Assembly: GCA_026413325.1 (NCBI GenBank)
Contig: JANZYW010000012.1
Location: forward strand, 1 to 45,346
Direction of reading: 5' to 3'
Source: Bacteroidia bacterium
Lineage (GTDB): Bacteria > Bacteroidota > Bacteroidia > SpSt-205
DNA length: 45,346 nt
Each line of letters begins with the position of its first letter. Within the stretch, counting starts at the first letter, position 1. Shown here in pieces: positions 8,731 through 16,918 of this stretch. A program made the translations under genes and the position numbers. The notes beneath the pieces are model-generated. The model was not told the DNA's origin and ran no database searches. It worked only from the letters and a program-made list of their open reading frames with translations.

Positions 8731-8959
8731 CTCCCCTAAGGCTTTCCTCTCCATGGCATATAGAAGGGCTGGGAGATTCTTTCTTTTTGCATAGTCCCAA
8801 AATGAACGTTTTCGGCTCTGTCTCTTCCGCTTAGGCTCCCGTGAGGGGTGGGGCACAAGGAAGGAAGGCATCACAGCGACTACCGTCCACGTCGCCGTAC
8901 TAACAAAGTCTCATGGTTAATCTGAACCCCTTCCTTTGCTACAAATCGTGGCAAAGGCC
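8731..8959 (-). other. intergenic region between rnhB and pheT, nothing confident
   Basis: This 229-base stretch holds no gene I can support. On the minus strand one frame runs from about 9030 and ends INHETLLVRRRGR at about 8882, with no credible start. Another, from an ATG near 8873, gives a basic peptide (PKRKRQSRKRS) that runs 60 bases into pheT. Neither has a -7 box, and neither matches a small ribosomal protein that I know. A weak hairpin (GCGAC/GTCGC around 8873-8895) has no T-run. Confidence 0.4.
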
Positions 8960-9535
8960 CTAACAATAACTTCTCTGGAGGATTTTCTGCAAGAAGCTCA
9001 GTCGATGCAGTATGGAAGGTCCATACTCAATGAGGGCTTTCTTATGGGCGGGCGTGGGGTAGCCCTTATTCTGTTTCCAGTCATAACAGGGAAAATCCTT
9101 GTGCAGTTTCTCCATCAGTCGATCCCGTAGTACCTTAGCCACAATAGAAGCTGCGGCGATCTCGGGATAAGTTTTGTCCCCGCCGATGTGGGTTTCAGTC
9201 TGGAAGGGGAGGGGGGGAGCATGGGGTCCATCGATTCGAACGAGGTGAGGGATAAGGGGGAGAGACTCTACCGCCTCCTTCATGGCAAGGAGGGTGGCCC
9301 TGAGTACATTTTGCCGGTCAATGGCTTCGGGCCCTTGGATGCCTACTCCCATGGCTACCGAATGTGATAACAAGAAATGAAAAACCTCCTCCCTCGCATA
9401 GGGAGTAAGCATTTTGCTATCTTTCAAGAGAGGGTGGGAGAGAGCCGATGGCAGGATGACGGCGGCTGCCACGACGGGACCCGCTAAGCATCCCCGTCCG
9501 GCTTCATCCACTCCCGCTATCAGGGGCCCTGCCAT
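8960..9535 (-). CDS. rnhB: ribonuclease HII
   Basis: The 191-residue protein starts MAGPLIAGVDEAGRG. Catalytic acidic residues are Asp10 and Glu11 (DEAGRG), Asp102 (RIDGP) and Asp120 (GGDKTYPEIAAASIVAK). It cuts RNA in RNA-DNA hybrids and at single ribonucleotides in the genome. The frame is open further upstream to 9655, but ATG 9535 gives the family's normal N-terminus. It overlaps the preceding gene by 16 bases, so it is the last gene of the ugd run. Confidence 0.95.
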   Translation of the reverse strand: MAGPLIAGVDEAGRGCLAGPVVAAAVILPSALSHPLLKDSKMLTPYAREEVFHFLLSHSVAMGVGIQGPEAIDRQNVLRATLLAMKEAVESLPLIPHLVRIDGPHAPPLPFQTETHIGGDKTYPEIAAASIVAKVLRDRLMEKLHKDFPCYDWKQNKGYPTPAHKKALIEYGPSILHRLSFLQKILQRSYC

Positions 9536-10557
9536 GAGAGTTGAAGGCCCGGTAGTTGATTCCAGAGCTGTTCTTTCCATCGTCCGAAGGCGCTTTTCGG
9601 GCCTGGCTCGTTTGTCCCAGAAAAAAATAACTGTACCGAACGAAGCACGGCCCATGCCGTCACGACATACGGTTGAGGAGTGCGAATATACAGCCTTTCA
9701 GACCCTCCTTCTGCTTCTACCAGCGTACAGCTGGTTGTATTGAAGTCCATTTTGCGAGCGAATCGAGCCCTCTGGCTATCTAAGAGACGCAGGAGACCGT
9801 CGAGAAAAGGCTCCCATGCAAATACTTTTTCTAAAAAGGGGACCCAGCGGATATACCGCTTCGGGAGGGCCACCCAAGTGGAGAGGGCTTCTAAGTCGGG
9901 GTTCCATGCAGGGAAAGTGATGAGCTCCGCAAGAGTAGCGCTCCAAAAAAGATATTTCTTTTCTGTGTAAAGTGGGCGCTCTGAACTACCAAAGGGGATA
10001 GGGTGAAGTCGTCCTTTCTCCCACCGGTAGTATCCCTTCGGCAGAGTGACAAGGGCAGAGCGTACTGTCCCGGTGGAAAACCCGCCACGAGTGTATACCC
10101 CCAAATGCAACCGCAGAGCTTCTGGGTAGCGTTGACGGAAAAAGTAAAGGGCGCCCTCTCCTATCACCGTGTCGTATCCGGCTCCATGGATCAGAGGTAT
10201 CTGGGCCGAAAGATAGAGGCTTGCACTTTCGTAGATGTGATGGAGGACTTTCCATTCTCCGCAAATATCCAGGTAGGCTAACCCCTTTTCTGAGCAATAC
10301 TGCAGCCACGGTTGTGCTGTACTTTCGTAGGGGCCTGCGAAGTTTGCGATGAGGCGTACTTCAGAGGGGAGCGATACTCGAGGTAATTCTTCTAAGCTGA
10401 AGCATAAGTAAGGGAGGCCGTACAACTCTCCGAGAGCTTGAAGAGCGGAGGGATTCCGACCAGCTAAGATGGGGGGAACCCCATCGCCCATTCCTTTTCG
10501 CCATATCTCTAATAACAGGCGTCCTGTAGTACCGTTAGCGCCGTACAGTAGCCACAT
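9520..10557 (-). CDS. saccharopine dehydrogenase-like NAD(P)-binding protein
   Basis: The 345-residue protein opens with WLLYGANGTTGRLLLE, a GxxGxxG-type Rossmann dinucleotide-binding motif. It continues with AGRNPSALQAL and NFAGPYESTAQPWLQYC, a pattern of the saccharopine-dehydrogenase-like/trans-acting enoyl reductase family. HGAGYDTVIGEGAL and the TRGGFSTGTVRSAL segment also fit that family. The likely activity is NAD(P)H-dependent reduction, possibly of a lipid or polyketide-type substrate; the real substrate is unknown. It overlaps the preceding gene by 23 bases and rnhB by 16. Confidence 0.8.
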   Translation of the reverse strand: MWLLYGANGTTGRLLLEIWRKGMGDGVPPILAGRNPSALQALGELYGLPYLCFSLEELPRVSLPSEVRLIANFAGPYESTAQPWLQYCSEKGLAYLDICGEWKVLHHIYESASLYLSAQIPLIHGAGYDTVIGEGALYFFRQRYPEALRLHLGVYTRGGFSTGTVRSALVTLPKGYYRWEKGRLHPIPFGSSERPLYTEKKYLFWSATLAELITFPAWNPDLEALSTWVALPKRYIRWVPFLEKVFAWEPFLDGLLRLLDSQRARFARKMDFNTTSCTLVEAEGGSERLYIRTPQPYVVTAWAVLRSVQLFFSGTNEPGPKSAFGRWKEQLWNQLPGLQLSWQGP

Positions 10558-11101
10558 AGTGGTCGATATGTTTTTGAGAGGGATGAATGTACTGACCCTC
10601 AGAGGTTACGGTTCTCACAAGGGAACTTCTATTCCAGATGGTGGGCATGCTTTTGCGCAGTCGCTGGAGAGAGGAGAGAAAGGCATTGAGGGATTCTACG
10701 AGCTCTAAAGAGGGACGATAGTCGGACGAGAGAAGCTTCCAAGGAGGAGGAGGGCACCAGCCATGTAGGGCAGGGAGGATATGGGACGCAGAAATAGGCA
10801 ACTGAAGTTCTGCTGCGATACCGCTGTGGTAAAGCAGAAAGTCAAGACCCCAGTCCTCCCCATAGGCGAATCCTATGGGCCAGTAAGTGAGATGAAAACC
10901 GATTAAACTGTTAGGAGCCTTTCTCCGTATTTCCCAGAGCAGTACTTCTACTTCTACCAGCAGCTCTCCACTCTGTATCTCGACAGGATCGATCAGGATC
11001 CAAGAAGGAAATGAAGCTGGGATATCTTCACGTCGGCGAAGCAAATAGCCGTGAGGGGGAAGAGGGGGCTCAAGAGGAGGGAGCATGGCTGGAGTAGGCA
11101 T
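10535..11101 (-). CDS. conserved-looking protein of unknown function
   Basis: I do not recognise this protein. From ATG 11101 it has 188 residues; ATG 11086 and an upstream start at 11134 are alternatives, all overlapping the end of ugd. It is Pro-rich at the N-terminus (PPLEPPLPPHGYLLRRRED), then apparently globular and rich in Trp, Leu and Ser. No signal peptide or membrane segment is seen. The C-terminal segment is polar and basic, ending DHYVATVRR. It is translationally coupled between ugd and the saccharopine-dehydrogenase-like gene. Confidence 0.6.
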   Translation of the reverse strand: MPTPAMLPPLEPPLPPHGYLLRRREDIPASFPSWILIDPVEIQSGELLVEVEVLLWEIRRKAPNSLIGFHLTYWPIGFAYGEDWGLDFLLYHSGIAAELQLPISASHILPALHGWCPPPPWKLLSSDYRPSLELVESLNAFLSSLQRLRKSMPTIWNRSSLVRTVTSEGQYIHPSQKHIDHYVATVRR

Positions 11102-12437
11102 ATACAGGTGCTCGTCCGACAGAGATATAATCAATTCCTATTTTTTCCATTTCTTTGGGATCATATAAGTTTCTTCCATCGAATATAACAGGAAGCTTCA
11201 AATTCTGCTTGAGTGTGTCCCAGTCAGGCTGGCGAAACTCTCCCCACTCTGTTAAGATAAGAAGGCCTTCTGCTTCTCGGGCTGCTTCATACGCGGAAGG
11301 AGCGTAGTAAAGAGGCCACTCGGGGTACTGTTTCTGCAAGTTGGGTAAGGCGACAGGGTCGAAAACTCTTACAGTGGCCCCTTCGGTGAGGAGCCACTGC
11401 AGGATATCCAGAGCAGGGGCTTCCCGTATATCGTCGGTATCGGGCTTGAAAGCGACGCCCCACACAGCCAGAGTTCGCCCTCGTAAGTTTCCCCTGTAGT
11501 AAGTCTGCACTTTTTCCCAGAAGTACTTTCGCTGGAGGTGATTTATTTGAATGGTAGCTTCTACTAAGCTCAGCGATAGGTTGTACTGTCGGGCAGTGGC
11601 AGCCAGGGCTCTCGTGTCTTTGGGGAAGCAAGAGCCACCGTAGCCCACGCCTGCAAACAGATAACGACGTCCGATACGGTTATCTGCTCCCATTCCTAAA
11701 CGTACCCAATCGATATTGGCTCCTACTTGCTCACAGAGGCGGGCCAGCTCATTCATGAAGCTGATTCGGACCGCAAGGAAGGCATTTGCGGCGTACTTTG
11801 TAAGCTCTGCGCTCTCCCAATCCATCAGGTAGATGGGATTTCCCTGACGAGTGTAGGGGAGGTAGAGTTGGCGCATTTTCTCTAAAACAGGGGGATGTAC
11901 CGCTCCGATGACCACCCGATCGGGTTTTAGGAAGTCTTCCACTGCGTATCCTTCTCGGAGAAACTCGGGGTTAGAAGCTACATAGATCTGGTTGGGGAGT
12001 CTTTCATCAAAAAACCGCTGCAGGCGTCGGGCTGTCCCGACAGGGACAGTGCTTTTACTCACGATAATGCGAGGAAATAGAATGCCCTCTTTCTCCGCTA
12101 TCTGACACAGGTTGGCTGCGATCGAGTCTGCTGCCTGGAAGACGAAAGAAAGGTCTGCCTCTCCCTCAGTCCCGGATGGGGTGGGTAGGGCGAGGAAAAT
12201 GAGTTCTGCGTGAGTGATGGCCTCTGCTAACTGATTAGTGAAAGAAAGACGGCCTTCTTGCAGGTTTCGCTCAAGCAACCGATCTAACCCCGGCTCGTAT
12301 ATCGGCGACTTGCCCTGACTCAGCTTATTGACTTTCTGGGGATCGATGTCGTAGCCTATGACGATATTTCCTGTTTCTGCTAAACCTGCGGCTGTCACAA
12401 GTCCCACATATCCTACTCCAATGACTGCGATGCGCAT
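11070..12437 (-). CDS. ugd: UDP-glucose 6-dehydrogenase
   Basis: The 455-residue protein begins MRIAVIGVGYVGLVTAAGLA, the NAD-binding motif. It has the catalytic nucleophile Cys270 in GYGGSCFPKD, the active-site segment SNPEFLREGYAVEDFLKPDRVVIG, and the C-terminal substrate domain (WGVAFKPDTDDIREAPAL). It oxidises UDP-glucose to UDP-glucuronate in two steps, feeding surface polysaccharide or LPS synthesis. It heads a four-gene run ending with rnhB and is divergent from an outer-membrane-protein/waaA pair. A closely related UDP-N-acetyl-hexosamine dehydrogenase is less likely given the motifs. Confidence 0.93.
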   Translation of the reverse strand: MRIAVIGVGYVGLVTAAGLAETGNIVIGYDIDPQKVNKLSQGKSPIYEPGLDRLLERNLQEGRLSFTNQLAEAITHAELIFLALPTPSGTEGEADLSFVFQAADSIAANLCQIAEKEGILFPRIIVSKSTVPVGTARRLQRFFDERLPNQIYVASNPEFLREGYAVEDFLKPDRVVIGAVHPPVLEKMRQLYLPYTRQGNPIYLMDWESAELTKYAANAFLAVRISFMNELARLCEQVGANIDWVRLGMGADNRIGRRYLFAGVGYGGSCFPKDTRALAATARQYNLSLSLVEATIQINHLQRKYFWEKVQTYYRGNLRGRTLAVWGVAFKPDTDDIREAPALDILQWLLTEGATVRVFDPVALPNLQKQYPEWPLYYAPSAYEAAREAEGLLILTEWGEFRQPDWDTLKQNLKLPVIFDGRNLYDPKEMEKIGIDYISVGRAPVYAYSSHAPSS

Positions 12438-12441
12438 ACTT

Positions 12442-12449
12442 TACCTTTG
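12442..12449 (+). promoter_or_regulatory. -7 promoter box for the outer-membrane protein/waaA unit
   Basis: TACCTTTG lies 18 nt before the GTG at 12468. It faces the ugd box at 12459-12452 with only 2 bases between; together they form the near-palindrome TACCTTTGTGCAAAAGTA. Confidence 0.6.
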
Positions 12450-12451
12450 TG

Positions 12452-12459
12452 CAAAAGTA
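12452..12459 (-). promoter_or_regulatory. -7 promoter box of ugd
   Basis: TACTTTTG on the minus strand, 14 nt before the ugd ATG. It faces the opposite-strand box at 12442-12449. Confidence 0.6.
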
Positions 12460-12467
12460 CACATCCC

Positions 12468-13223
12468 GTGCGCTGGACTATTTTATCCACTCTCCTTCCT
12501 CTCTGGGCCCAACAAAGTATCCGAGACTCTGTTATCCAATTCTTCATGCCATCTGTGGTATATGGTGGCTATGCTCCTGGGGGAGATTTGAAGCAGCGTT
12601 TTGGGTGGAGCAGTGTGCTGGGAGGAGAACTGGCCTTCAAAACACGTCAGAATCTGTACTTGGCTTTACAGGGGGGGGGATTGGTGGGAGATAAAGTACG
12701 AGAACCAGGCCTTCTGCAGGGGCTGCTCTTGCCGAGCTTAGCCTCTGCAGGTATCTTGGCTTTTGTGGATGAAAATGGGAAATTTTTCACCCCTAACTTC
12801 AGGCAACGCGGATGGACGGCCAATCTGCGATTGGGTTGGATTCTGTCCCGATGGCGGATCCCAGGCCAAAATCCCAACTGTGGCCCTTTTATCGAAGTGG
12901 GAGGAGGGTATCTTTCGCACCGTATCCTGATAGACAAAGCCCGTAGCGAGCGTTTACCCCTTCTCGAGGGAGAGTATCTGAAAGGTTTTGACAGACTCAC
13001 CGCAGGGTGGGGGCTCACAGAAGCGATAGGATACCGATTCTTTAGCAATAGAGGACTGATTAATTTTTTCATTGCTGTCGAAGGAGGTCAGTATTTTACT
13101 CGGAGCTTGCGGAGATATGTGTATGATCGCGCAGAGCGAGATGAGCGAAAAAGAAAGGATTTCTGGGCAGGGCTTCGAGTTGGGTGGAGCCTTCCCCTGT
13201 ATGAAAAAGCTTCGGTAGAATGA
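12468..13223 (+). CDS. probable outer-membrane β-barrel protein
   Basis: GTG 12468 gives a 251-residue protein that begins with a compact signal peptide, MRWTILSTLLPLWA, with cleavage expected before QQ. An upstream TTG at 12447 overlaps the promoter box and is unlikely to be used. The mature part alternates glycine and aromatic residues (VVYGGYAPGGD, LGGELAFKTRQNLYLALQGGG, NLRLGWILSRW, GLRVGWSLPLY), as in outer-membrane barrels of Bacteroidota. No named family was recognised. The stop overlaps the waaA ATG by 4 bases, so it may serve in, or just be expressed with, LPS assembly. Confidence 0.65.
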   Translation: MRWTILSTLLPLWAQQSIRDSVIQFFMPSVVYGGYAPGGDLKQRFGWSSVLGGELAFKTRQNLYLALQGGGLVGDKVREPGLLQGLLLPSLASAGILAFVDENGKFFTPNFRQRGWTANLRLGWILSRWRIPGQNPNCGPFIEVGGGYLSHRILIDKARSERLPLLEGEYLKGFDRLTAGWGLTEAIGYRFFSNRGLINFFIAVEGGQYFTRSLRRYVYDRAERDERKRKDFWAGLRVGWSLPLYEKASVE

Positions 13224-14476
13224 GCTGGTGGTATCCCTTCTACATGTTTTTCCTCCTCATAGGAGCAGGCATCGTCCCAGTGCTGAGCCTATTTCATACT
13301 AAAGTGCGCGCTTGGTGGCGGGCTCGTCGAATCCCTCCTCCCAATCCCCCTCAGGATACCCCTGTCTTCTGGCTTCACTGTGCCTCGGTGGGAGAGTTCG
13401 AGCAAGGACGTCCTGTATTGGAAAGCCTTATAGAAAAGTTAGCCGTACGGCCCTACGTGATTGTCACCTTTTTCTCTCCGTCCGGCTGGCGCCGCTACCA
13501 GCAGAGTTATCCCGTGGCGGATTGGATAGGCCCTGCTCCTCTGGATCTTCCCTGGATTGTACGAATGTGGGTGCAGACGATCCACCCTACAGCGGTCTTC
13601 TTTGTCAAGTACGACTTGTGGCCTAACTTCCTGCGGGAGCTGTATCGACAGGGCTCTCCGTGTTATCTGTTGGCCGCTCATGTAGAACCGTTGGAAGGGG
13701 TGCGCTGGTGGTGGAGGAGACAGCTTCTTCCCTACATGCGCCACATCTTTGTCCAAACAGCTGCTGATCAGCTTCGCTTGAGCATGGCAGGATTTCCTCA
13801 AGTCACAGTCGCAGGAGATAGCCGTCTCGTACGGGTTCGACAGCTCGTGGACAACTGGCTTCCTGTATCAGGCATAGCAGAATGGGTAGGAAATCATTTT
13901 TGTATCATAGCGGGAAGCATTTGGGAGGCAGACGTACGATTTTTGGCTCGAGCTTATGAACAGCTTCGGGGGCATCATATTCGATGGATTCTGGTTCCCC
14001 ATGAAGTCTCTTCCCGTCAGATAGAAATGGTGATGCGCTTCTGGCCGGTTCGCTGCGCAGTATATAGCCAACCTGAATGGGATATTGGAAAGGATACCCT
14101 GATCGTCGACACTATGGGGCTCCTCGCTTACCTCTATGCCTATGCACATGTTGCCTGGGTCGGAGGGGGGTTCGGGGCAGGGATCCATAACATCTTGGAA
14201 GCTATCGTATATAAAAAGCCTGTGTTTTTCGGCCCTAACTATGCAGATTTCTCCGAGGCGCGAGAGCTTATACGACTGGGCGCGGCAGAGAGCTGTAAAT
14301 ACCCTGTCAGTTTCTCCAACTCTGTGAGGAGCATGATAAAAGACAAAAGGAGGATAAAAATAATAGCTGAAAAAATAGATAAATACATAGGATCCCAACC
14401 AGATACACCTGCTATTGTTTGGTCGAAACTGCACAAAGAATCTTGGTTAGCTAAGTGGATAGCTCCTACAGCTTAA
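13220..14476 (+). CDS. waaA: Kdo transferase (3-deoxy-D-manno-octulosonic acid transferase)
   Basis: The 418-residue protein has one N-terminal membrane segment (residues 4-24). The GT30-family signature HCASVGEFEQGRP follows, including the catalytic Glu of the GE motif. The C-terminal glycosyltransferase half carries HEVSSRQIEMV and a GGGFGAGIHNILEAI donor-binding region followed by PVFFGPNYADFSEA. It attaches Kdo from CMP-Kdo to lipid A precursor on the cytoplasmic side of the inner membrane. The partner enzyme KdsB ends at base 179. It is coupled (ATGA) to the preceding gene and overlaps the convergent MFS gene by 4 bases. The last 50 codons are noticeably richer in A and T. Confidence 0.95.
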   Translation: MSWWYPFYMFFLLIGAGIVPVLSLFHTKVRAWWRARRIPPPNPPQDTPVFWLHCASVGEFEQGRPVLESLIEKLAVRPYVIVTFFSPSGWRRYQQSYPVADWIGPAPLDLPWIVRMWVQTIHPTAVFFVKYDLWPNFLRELYRQGSPCYLLAAHVEPLEGVRWWWRRQLLPYMRHIFVQTAADQLRLSMAGFPQVTVAGDSRLVRVRQLVDNWLPVSGIAEWVGNHFCIIAGSIWEADVRFLARAYEQLRGHHIRWILVPHEVSSRQIEMVMRFWPVRCAVYSQPEWDIGKDTLIVDTMGLLAYLYAYAHVAWVGGGFGAGIHNILEAIVYKKPVFFGPNYADFSEARELIRLGAAESCKYPVSFSNSVRSMIKDKRRIKIIAEKIDKYIGSQPDTPAIVWSKLHKESWLAKWIAPTA

Positions 14477-15687
14477 CCCTCCTCGACAAAATCCAAAGAA
14501 GCTCCGAAGGTTTCTTGGAGCCGGAAAGCGCAGAAGATTGCGATTCCATACACAATGATTCCTGTGAGAAGAGCACTTCCCCGCAAAGTGAGAAAGGACT
14601 GAAATGTGTTCCATAACAAGGTGGAGAGAACCAGGGAACCTCGTATCCAGTTCGGCACGCTTGTAGCGACCGTAGCTCGGAGGTTAGTCCCAAACTGTTC
14701 TGCTGCTCCTGTGATCAGCACTGCCCAGTAGCCAGAGAAAAAACCCAGGAATATGCAGAATAAGTACACTTCTCCACTTTGAGAAAAAGGCAAAGTATTG
14801 TACCCCAGGGTAAGCACGGCAGCTGTTCCTAACCACAGAAGTATAGGTTTCTTCCGGCTGCGGAGTGCTTGACTGAGGATTCCAGCACCGAGGTCGCCGA
14901 GGGAAAGTCCGATGTAGGCGTACATTACTGCTTGGCTGGCTTTCACCTCACCAGAAAGGCCTGCGGTTCGAAAAAGGTCTGGAGCGAAAGTGATGAGGAT
15001 ACCTATCACATACCAGATAGGTATCCCTGTAACAATAGCGTAAAGATACCGCAGAAATCGCTTTCTCTGCCGAAAAAGCTGAAAAAAATCCCCCATCGGT
15101 ACTTGTTTCTGGTTCTTGAGCTGGGTGAAAAGCCCCGATTCTCCCAGGCCTATTCGGAGAAAGAGCAGGAGAATGCCCATTCCGCCGCCGATAAAATAGG
15201 CTACTCGCCACGGGAAAAACTCCCCGATCAGACTGGCTACCACAGCTCCCAATATCCCCACCGTGGCGATGAGTGTGGTACCCCATCCTCTCAAATGAGC
15301 AGGCATAAGCTCTGCGACCAATGTTACCCCCACTCCAAGTTCACCTGCTAAGCCGACCCCTGCGATAAACCGCCATATCCCGTAGCCATAAGCACTGCTC
15401 ACTAATCCATTCATGAAATTAGCTACAGAATAAGTCAAAATCGAAGCGAAAAGGACCGATAGCCGTCCGCGTCTATCTGCCAAGATCCCCCACAGTACTC
15501 CCCCGAGAAGCATGCCCAGCATTTGTAGGTCTAAGAGCAAAACCCCATAGCGAAGCCTTTCTTCGGGAGTATATCCAAGCTCGGTCAGACTGACTTCCCG
15601 AACTACAGAGAAGAGAATCAGATCATAGATGTCTACAAAATATCCCAACGTTGCTACGAGTACTGCTAACCAAGCCTGTCGAGTCAT
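14473..15687 (-). CDS. MFS transporter
   Basis: From ATG 15687 the protein has 404 residues and 12 predicted membrane segments. It shows the MFS loop signature GILADRRGRLSVLF between segments 2 and 3. The DIYDLILF segment, ELGVGVTLVAELMPAHLRG and a second-half loop resemble the metabolite:H+ symporter branch. The substrate is unknown. The frame is open to 15768, but ATG 15687 matches the usual MFS N-terminus (MTRQAWLAVLVATLGYF). It also has a one-mismatch -7 box 6 nt upstream. Confidence 0.85.
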   Translation of the reverse strand: MTRQAWLAVLVATLGYFVDIYDLILFSVVREVSLTELGYTPEERLRYGVLLLDLQMLGMLLGGVLWGILADRRGRLSVLFASILTYSVANFMNGLVSSAYGYGIWRFIAGVGLAGELGVGVTLVAELMPAHLRGWGTTLIATVGILGAVVASLIGEFFPWRVAYFIGGGMGILLLFLRIGLGESGLFTQLKNQKQVPMGDFFQLFRQRKRFLRYLYAIVTGIPIWYVIGILITFAPDLFRTAGLSGEVKASQAVMYAYIGLSLGDLGAGILSQALRSRKKPILLWLGTAAVLTLGYNTLPFSQSGEVYLFCIFLGFFSGYWAVLITGAAEQFGTNLRATVATSVPNWIRGSLVLSTLLWNTFQSFLTLRGSALLTGIIVYGIAIFCAFRLQETFGASLDFVEEG

Positions 15688-15693
15688 GGGCAG

Positions 15694-15701
15694 CGAAGTT
15701 A
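15694..15701 (-). promoter_or_regulatory. possible -7 promoter box of the MFS gene (one mismatch)
   Basis: TAACTTCG on the minus strand differs from TAnnTTTG at one base and lies 6 nt before the chosen ATG. Confidence 0.35.
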
Positions 15702-15856
15702 GATATCTGTAAAGAGTGTGAAAATGTATCCCTGCTATGGATTCTCTTTCTCGGAGCAAAAGGGCCATCCTCGAGCATGCAAGAGAGAAAGGCCCCGTTT
15801 CTATAGCACTTGTATTTAGGGCAGATATAGGATGCGTATGGTAGTCTTTCCCAGGA

Positions 15857-16918
15857 TTAGCGAAGGGGGGAAGTGTGATTTTGCGTAGAGGGGGAGGTGT
15901 CCCTAAGCTTGCGAAGATAGGCTAACGCCCCTGCGAAGTCTTCGGGCAAGGGGGCTTCGAAAGACAACCATTCTTCGGTGATAGGATGAGTAAACCCAAG
16001 ATAACGGGCATGGAGAGCCTGTCGAGGCATGAGTTGTAGAAGGAAATGGGCTTCCTGGCTCACCTTGGGAGTCCACAGAGGAATCCGGGGGCGGTCTCCG
16101 CCGTATACCCTGTCTCCCACTAAAGGATGGCCTATGTGCGCCATATGGACTCGAATCTGATGGGTTCGGCCCGTTTCCAACCGGCACTCTATCCAGGTGG
16201 CGAGAGGAAACCGCTCCACTACCCGCCAGTGTGTAATCGCATGCTTACCCTGTTCTCCTTGAGGGTAAGCCCTGTATTTCTTTCTTTGGTAGGGGTCTCG
16301 ACCAATGTGAGCAGAGATGGTCCCGTGCTCTTCACGGGGCTGCCCCCATATAATAGCCCAATAGCGACGTTCCGCTGTATGGGCAAAAAATTGCTTGGCA
16401 AGTCCAAAATACGCTCGCTCTTCTTTGGCCACCACAAGGATCCCTGTGGTATCTTTGTCTATCCGATGGACGAGTCCCGGACGGGAAGCGTTCTGTTCTG
16501 AACTGGGGAGTTTCTCTCCTTGAAGGTGGTACAAAAGGGCATTTAGCAGGGTACCTGAGTACACGCCTGCTCCTGGGTGACAGCTCATCCCCGCTGGTTT
16601 ATTTACTACGAGTAGGTATGGGTCTTCATAAGGGATGATAAGAGGTATCGGTTCAGGAGTGAGCTCTAAAGGAGGAGGATAAGGTAGTCTAACTACAATC
16701 GTTTGCCGGGGACGAACCCGAGCACTCGCTTTAGTGGGTTTTCCATCGATGGTGATCAACCCTACCTCTATCGCAAGCTGTAAGCGAGAACGGCTGAGAT
16801 GGGGTAGGCGCTGAGCAAGGTACTGGTCCAAGCGGATGGGGGTTTGCCCCGTATCCACGACAAACACATGATGCTCATACAGAGAGGGTTCATCCTCCGT
16901 CTGCTCAGTACTGCTCAT
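15857..16918 (-). CDS. rluD: RluA/RluD-family 23S rRNA pseudouridine synthase
   Basis: The 353-residue protein has an N-terminal S4 RNA-binding domain (about 25-80, IRLDQYLAQRLPHLSRSRLQ). The catalytic domain carries Asp154 in LVHRIDKDTTGILVVAK, the conserved HRxDxxTSG motif, and ETGRTHQIRVHMAHIGHPLVGD. It should isomerise uridines in 23S rRNA (RluD-type sites in helix 69 are inferred from the family). The start ATG 16918 overlaps the stop of the leucine-rich-repeat gene as ATGA. The frame is open upstream to 17092, but that part is shadow coding of the preceding gene. Confidence 0.92.
   Translation of the reverse strand: MSSTEQTEDEPSLYEHHVFVVDTGQTPIRLDQYLAQRLPHLSRSRLQLAIEVGLITIDGKPTKASARVRPRQTIVVRLPYPPPLELTPEPIPLIIPYEDPYLLVVNKPAGMSCHPGAGVYSGTLLNALLYHLQGEKLPSSEQNASRPGLVHRIDKDTTGILVVAKEERAYFGLAKQFFAHTAERRYWAIIWGQPREEHGTISAHIGRDPYQRKKYRAYPQGEQGKHAITHWRVVERFPLATWIECRLETGRTHQIRVHMAHIGHPLVGDRVYGGDRPRIPLWTPKVSQEAHFLLQLMPRQALHARYLGFTHPITEEWLSFEAPLPEDFAGALAYLRKLRDTSPSTQNHTSPLR

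Noticed and set aside
8653-8873. Basic open frame with PKRKRQSRKRS, first thought to be a small ribosomal protein (bL32-like).
   Set aside because: Lacks the family motifs, overlaps the pheT start by over 60 bases and has no promoter box.
9240-9743. Several plus-strand open frames over rnhB and the reductase genes.
   Set aside because: Shadow frames opposite genes with clear family motifs.
12447-12467. TTG 12447 as start of the outer-membrane protein.
   Set aside because: It lies within the promoter box and adds residues before a signal peptide that is complete from GTG 12468.
15688-15768. Longer MFS start at 15768.
   Set aside because: The extra residues are not typical, and the -7-like box lies just before ATG 15687.
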